Part shown: in pieces, positions 49,375 to 53,306 of the stretch
Layout: every line of letters begins with the position of its first letter
Numbering within the stretch: the stretch's first letter is position 1
DNA from: a bacterium
GTDB taxonomy: Bacteria > Verrucomicrobiota > Kiritimatiellia > RFP12 > UBA1067
Direction of reading: 5' to 3'
NCBI GenBank assembly: GCA_030537465.1
Contig: JAUNMP010000007.1
Coordinates: forward strand, 1 to 53,306
DNA length: 53,306 nt
The notes under the pieces: generated by a model
Seen by the model: the letters and a program-made list of their open reading frames with translations, nothing else
Told to the model about the DNA's origin: nothing
Databases searched by the model: none
Translations under genes and position numbers: made by a program

Positions 49375-50268
49375 CTAGACCTCGACGCGTTCGATCTTGA
49401 TCTTCGCGAGATCGATGCAGCCCACGCCCAGTTCCCCCGCGAGCTTGATGTGCGGCACGTCCTGCGGCGTCTTGTTGAAGAGCGACGCCGCATAGGCATC
49501 CGCCGCCGCGGGATCCGTCGAGAAGATGATCTCGTGCGGATGCGCCAGCTTGCCGGGTCCCTGGGGACCGTGGTCCAGCATGATGCGCGTCGCGTCGACG
49601 ATCACCAGATGGGGCTTCAGATAGGTGCTGAAGTCGGCGATGCACTGATGGAGGCCGTCGCGGTGCCACGACCGGCGCGTGTTGTTGTCCACGGCGCCCA
49701 TCCAGTTCTTCATGGAGATCGTCAGCGTCGCGCCGCCATGGTGCTTGGCGACCGGCATGTTGATCAGGCAGTCCGCCTCGATCAGGTCACGCGAAACCTT
49801 CGCCTTCCTGCAGATCTTTCCTTTCGGGACATCGACTTCGACATAATCCGCGCGCTTCGGACGGTAAAGCTTCGCCTTCGTGCCCTTCAGCGCCTCGAGG
49901 ATGCCGCTCGTCGGGAAGGTCTCCTTCTCCGGCTGGCAGGTGTTCTCGGGGATCAGGACCTGCTTCGCCTTCGCGGCCTCCGCCGCCAGCACGACCTCGC
50001 GCACAATCGCGGGATGCGTATTGCCGCCCTGCTCGGGCGTCGACTTCCACGCCAGGTTCGGCTTGAGCGCCACCTTTGCGCCTGGCTTGACGAACTTCTC
50101 CCAGCCACCCATCTTCGCGATGCCGGCCGCGATCATCTTCGGGATGTCCTCGCCATGCACGACCACCACGGTCGACACGGGTTCCGCCGCCTGGACCGGC
50201 ACCACCGCCGCAGCCATCGCCGCTGTGGCACCCACCTTCAGAAATACCCTCCGCTTGATACTCTTCAT
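49375..50268 (-). CDS. Tat-exported DUF362 protein
   Basis: About 297 residues. MKSIKRRVFLKVGATAAMAAAVVPVQA is a twin-arginine signal. The DUF362 core has VALKPNLAWKSTPEQGGNTH, VLIPENTCQPEK, DCLINMPVAKHHGGATLTIS, MKNWMGAVDNNTRR and VIVDATRIMLDHGPQGPG. The family is often found fused to or beside ferredoxin domains; its chemistry is not established. Its location between an HzsA-like cytochrome and a polyferredoxin suggests a periplasmic redox complex. GGAGGAGACAAGC lies before the ATG at 50268. Confidence 0.87.
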   Translation of the reverse strand: MKSIKRRVFLKVGATAAMAAAVVPVQAAEPVSTVVVVHGEDIPKMIAAGIAKMGGWEKFVKPGAKVALKPNLAWKSTPEQGGNTHPAIVREVVLAAEAAKAKQVLIPENTCQPEKETFPTSGILEALKGTKAKLYRPKRADYVEVDVPKGKICRKAKVSRDLIEADCLINMPVAKHHGGATLTISMKNWMGAVDNNTRRSWHRDGLHQCIADFSTYLKPHLVIVDATRIMLDHGPQGPGKLAHPHEIIFSTDPAAADAYAASLFNKTPQDVPHIKLAGELGVGCIDLAKIKIERVEV

Positions 50269-50300
50269 GCTTGTCTCCTCTCCTTTGAAATGAAACCATC

Positions 50301-53186
50301 CTATGGCCGATATTCGCACTGACCACGCGAACGCGGAACGAACCCCGGCATATCAGCTTCCGGCGTCTTGTGGGCCTCGACCGCCGCCTCGCGGGCGATG
50401 GACGCCAGCTCCTGCCAGCGCGGATCGTCCTTGCCTGTAAACGCGAACTTCTCCGCCGCGACGCCCCGTCCGCCCGCCGTCTTCGGCAGATGGGCGTTCA
50501 GCGCCGGGCTCCACTCCGGACGCGTGAGATCGAACCACCACCACTGCGGCTCGATCGCGTTCGTGAGGTTCGGCTTGAGATTGATCGCCCCGTGGCATTT
50601 CGCGCAGGTCTGGTCGTGGAGCGGGAGGAAACGTTTCGTGAACCAGGGCTTCAACGCCGGCCCATCCGCCTCGCCCCACTTGTCGCGTCCGCTCTTGCCG
50701 CCCACATGCGCATGATCGCTCGTCGCGTAGTAGGGAATCTGCGCGTCGATCCACTCGTGGACGATCCGCCGGTCGGCAGCGGAGACGTCGACGCCGCAGT
50801 GCGCCTTCTTCAGGTAGTCCGGCAGACGGCTCGCGAACGATCCGCTCTCCTTGATCTCATAGGGTTCCGTGATGCCCCAGAGCAGATGGAGCCCCTGTAC
50901 GAGCGGCTTCTCGGAGGAGCGTCCCGTGAAATATGCGCGGCTCCGGGCATCGCTCTTCGAGCGCAGGACGAGATTGTCGTAGGACATGTTGAAGAAGCGC
51001 GTATAGCCCCCCGCGAGGGACAGACCCTTCGGCGGCGTCGGTCCCGAATGGCAGGACACGCAGTTGCGGTCCCAGACCGGCTGGACGACCTTCACGTAGT
51101 CAAGCACGCCCGCATTCCCCCAGGCCGGCGGGGTGATCGGCGACGGAGCCCGCCGCGCGGCGGACGTCGCGAGCGGCAGCGCGGCCGTGCGGCGCCCTTC
51201 GTGGCACCCCGTGCAGCTCTGCGTCTCGCCCGGCATGAGGTTGATCGCGTCCGTCATCCGCCGGATCTCGCGCCCCTCGGCGTCCACCAGCTGGAGGTAG
51301 ATTTCCTTCAATGCCGGCGCCTCGAAGTGGGCGCTGCCGTCCGGCGCCACGGGCGCGTAGGACCAGATGCGCTTCGCATAGTAGGACGAGGCGCCGAGCA
51401 GCGGACCCTGATCGAGGACGCCATTCCACGAGCGATTGACCGTCTTGGGCAGCTGTTCCATCACGCGGACGTGCGTGACGGTTCCCTTTGGAACCTTGCC
51501 GTCCAACCCCCGGTAGACATCGGAAATGACGATGCGTCCGACGCCCACCGTCTCGCGTTCCGGCTGCCCGGGCGGCGCGGCTTCGACGGTATAGGTCTTC
51601 GGCAGCGGATCGACGAACGGCGCGATTTCCCGCGGTTTCCGCCGTGCGACGAGCGGCCGTGCGCGGAAGCAGCTGGTCGAGGGATCTTCGTAGACGGTCG
51701 CGCGGCGACCATCGTCTGCGAGCAGCATGATCTTGAAGCGCTTCGTGGTTTCGTTGCCGCGCGACGCCAGCACCCGGTTCGCGTTCACCGGCGACGGCCA
51801 GCACCAGGACCAGAAGTTGCAGCGGTCGTAGATGCACGGGTATTCCGGCGTCCACAACCTGACCGCGTCGGGACCGTTGCCCTCAGGTCCGTTCTGAGCG
51901 GAGAGGCTTCCAATCGCACCGTAGACGCTGTTGTGGTGCGGGGCAAAGGTGCACACGACCCCGGAACCATCGGGAAACTCCTGGGCCTGGACGAACGACG
52001 CCGGATCGACGGACTGGTTTCCGAACCAGAGAGACATCTGGCGGCCGTCCGGATACTGCGTCCAGAGCGACTGGCGATAGGTCAGATTCCAGTCCACATA
52101 ACTCCAGCGCGAGTAGAGAATGCGCCCGTCGGACAGCGGGAAGAGATTGAAGTCGGACAGCGTATTGGAGCTCAGGCGACGCACGTTCCCGCCATCTGCG
52201 TCCATCACGTGCAGATGCGTGCAGGGCCCCGACTGGCAGACCGTGTGGTAGCCCGGCGTGCGGGAGGAGACGAAAGCGATTCGGCCATCGGCAAGGTAGA
52301 CCGGGCTCGCGTTGTGCGCATCCGGCGTGTTCGTCAGCGGCCGCAGATTGCGTCCATCGACATCCATCTCGTAGATCTGCCAAGTGCGCGCCCGGTTGCG
52401 GCGCATCGTGAAGAGCATCTTCTTCGCGTCGAAAGAGAGCGACAGATCGTAGAGGATCGAATTGGTTTCAGCAAAGATCGTCTCCACGCCCTGCCCGGGA
52501 CGCCAAATACGAATCGAACATCCCCATGTTCCATCGTATGGCAGGGACTGCCAGACGGCATTGGGAATCGCCCCGCTCTTGAGCGGCGATCCCGTGAAGA
52601 AGACCACGGGCGGCAGCTGACCGACTTCAGCCGCCAGCTTGGGATCCTCCTTCGAATAGTCAATCGGCGCAGGTTGCGGACGGTCCGCCACGAAGCCGCG
52701 CAGGACAACGCGCGCGGGCAGCCCGTCACGTCCCCGATTGACGAGCCTCAGAACGTGGCGCCCGTCCGGAAGATTCTGGGCCACGTCGACACGGTCGCCG
52801 GTCATCGTGTCGTAGATTCCGACGGATGTCCCGTCGACAAAGGCCTCGAGCCGTCCGCTCGGTCGCGCCTCGTCACGATGGACGAGCCCCCATACGCCAT
52901 ATCGCGCCCCTGGACGATAGAGGAAGCCCACCGACGTCCCTTCGAAGGCGAATTCAACCGAATCCCCCAGCACGGCGGACGACCAGGCATAGTTCCCCGT
53001 CGCCAGCTGCGGCGCAGCCTTGTCGAACTCGGCACGCCACACGCCCGAAGCCTTCACGTTCGGACACGTCCAGGGAACGGACACCATTGTCGCATGCGCA
53101 AACTTGCACAAAGCGAACATCGTCAAGAGCACCATCGAAATCTTCGCCGCAGATCCCTTCGCGCGACCAATTAAAAGATTGGACAT
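50301..53186 (-). CDS. HzsA-like exported three-haem c-type cytochrome
   Basis: About 961 residues with a Sec signal ending near CKFAHA. The N-terminal sandwich (about 30-160) is followed by a beta-propeller with WD40/PD40-like blades (WQIYEMDVDGRNLRPLTNTP, LHVMDADGGNVRRLSSNTL). The C-terminal half carries three haem-binding C-x-x-C-H motifs: CTGCH at residue 658, CVSCH at 709, CAKCH at 861. This layout resembles hydrazine synthase alpha-subunit (HzsA)-related proteins, found also outside anammox bacteria with unknown role. It would need c-type cytochrome maturation, not encoded here. First gene of the operon with DUF362 and polyferredoxin genes. The ATG at 53186 is preferred over GTG at 53198 because AGGAG overlaps the latter. 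Confidence 0.82.
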   Translation of the reverse strand: MSNLLIGRAKGSAAKISMVLLTMFALCKFAHATMVSVPWTCPNVKASGVWRAEFDKAAPQLATGNYAWSSAVLGDSVEFAFEGTSVGFLYRPGARYGVWGLVHRDEARPSGRLEAFVDGTSVGIYDTMTGDRVDVAQNLPDGRHVLRLVNRGRDGLPARVVLRGFVADRPQPAPIDYSKEDPKLAAEVGQLPPVVFFTGSPLKSGAIPNAVWQSLPYDGTWGCSIRIWRPGQGVETIFAETNSILYDLSLSFDAKKMLFTMRRNRARTWQIYEMDVDGRNLRPLTNTPDAHNASPVYLADGRIAFVSSRTPGYHTVCQSGPCTHLHVMDADGGNVRRLSSNTLSDFNLFPLSDGRILYSRWSYVDWNLTYRQSLWTQYPDGRQMSLWFGNQSVDPASFVQAQEFPDGSGVVCTFAPHHNSVYGAIGSLSAQNGPEGNGPDAVRLWTPEYPCIYDRCNFWSWCWPSPVNANRVLASRGNETTKRFKIMLLADDGRRATVYEDPSTSCFRARPLVARRKPREIAPFVDPLPKTYTVEAAPPGQPERETVGVGRIVISDVYRGLDGKVPKGTVTHVRVMEQLPKTVNRSWNGVLDQGPLLGASSYYAKRIWSYAPVAPDGSAHFEAPALKEIYLQLVDAEGREIRRMTDAINLMPGETQSCTGCHEGRRTAALPLATSAARRAPSPITPPAWGNAGVLDYVKVVQPVWDRNCVSCHSGPTPPKGLSLAGGYTRFFNMSYDNLVLRSKSDARSRAYFTGRSSEKPLVQGLHLLWGITEPYEIKESGSFASRLPDYLKKAHCGVDVSAADRRIVHEWIDAQIPYYATSDHAHVGGKSGRDKWGEADGPALKPWFTKRFLPLHDQTCAKCHGAINLKPNLTNAIEPQWWWFDLTRPEWSPALNAHLPKTAGGRGVAAEKFAFTGKDDPRWQELASIAREAAVEAHKTPEADMPGFVPRSRGQCEYRP

Positions 53187-53254
53187 TCTAGGGGTCACTC
53201 CTACGTAGAAGGAAGTCGACGGCGCAAATACATTTCACGTTTGCACATATGCTT

Positions 53255-53271
53255 GAGGTAATTGCAAAACC
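53255..53271. repeat. 17-base motif shared with 25523-25539
   Basis: GAGGTAATTGCAAAACC in the leader region upstream of the HzsA-like gene; one mismatch to the other copy. Confidence 0.5.
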
Positions 53272-53306
53272 CCTCGGACACCCTGTCGCCGGCCCTGCCA
53301 CCCGAC

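Noticed and set aside
50370-53174. Plus-strand open frame of about 930 codons
   Set aside because: Antisense to the HzsA-like gene, whose haem motifs and signal peptide make the minus strand clearly the coding one.

Overview
The window is GC-rich bacterial DNA and probably comes from a gut or rumen member of the PVC superphylum, most likely Kiritimatiellota. This is an inference from gene content: many secreted carbohydrate-active enzymes, long signal-peptide-bearing beta-helix proteins with autotransporter-associated (PATR-like) repeats but no beta-barrel, a FISUMP-domain protein, an HzsA-like cytochrome, several Tat-exported phosphoesterases and many small toxin-antitoxin modules. No rRNA, tRNA or CRISPR array was recognised. 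Almost all genes lie on the minus strand. Only EamA (8767-9606), a DUF4143 ATPase (9894-11045) and the hairpin-bracketed gene (46685-47980) are on the plus strand.

Layout. 1-3365: purB (cut by the left edge), an OPA-type MFS transporter, and a higB-higA module with its own promoter. 3366-9606: an SSS symporter-GH2 operon, a small acidic protein, a Tat phosphoesterase and an exporter. 9607-15046: a scarred stretch with an ATPase gene, a 73-bp copy of part of the local GH36 gene, a gutted RAYT transposase remnant inside REP-like inverted repeats, a FISUMP protein, a decayed vapBC-like pair and an intact PIN module. 15047-22420: an operon of CE12 esterase, Tat phosphoesterase, LamG/PATR surface protein and GH36. 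22609-30393: two PATR beta-helix proteins, one overlapping a GH5 gene, both with a poly-G tract between -35 and -10. 30491-32053: a second ATPase with two tandem hairpins over its promoter. 32101-41612: an operon of tandem-GH39 enzyme, CE15-like esterase, sialate-O-acetylesterase-like enzyme, double tyrosine phosphatase and Tat phosphoesterase. 41655-46391: aminotransferase, secreted unknown, lipase lipoprotein, exported barnase and barstar. 46473-48037: a compact unit in which one unfamiliar gene is tightly bracketed by copies of a conserved hairpin. 48106-53186: an operon of HzsA-like three-haem protein, Tat-exported DUF362 protein and NapH-type membrane polyferredoxin.

Together the genes describe extracellular or periplasmic glycan breakdown (mannosides, galactosides, beta-1,4-glucans, acetylated pectin, possibly xylan esters), uptake through an SSS symporter, and surface beta-helix proteins whose expression may phase-vary. 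The most novel candidates are the hairpin-bracketed gene, the HzsA/DUF362/polyferredoxin operon, the poly-G promoters, and short-period tandem repeats that occupy leaders and, in one case, a transporter coding sequence. Coordinates and motifs were read by eye; no database search or structure prediction was run.
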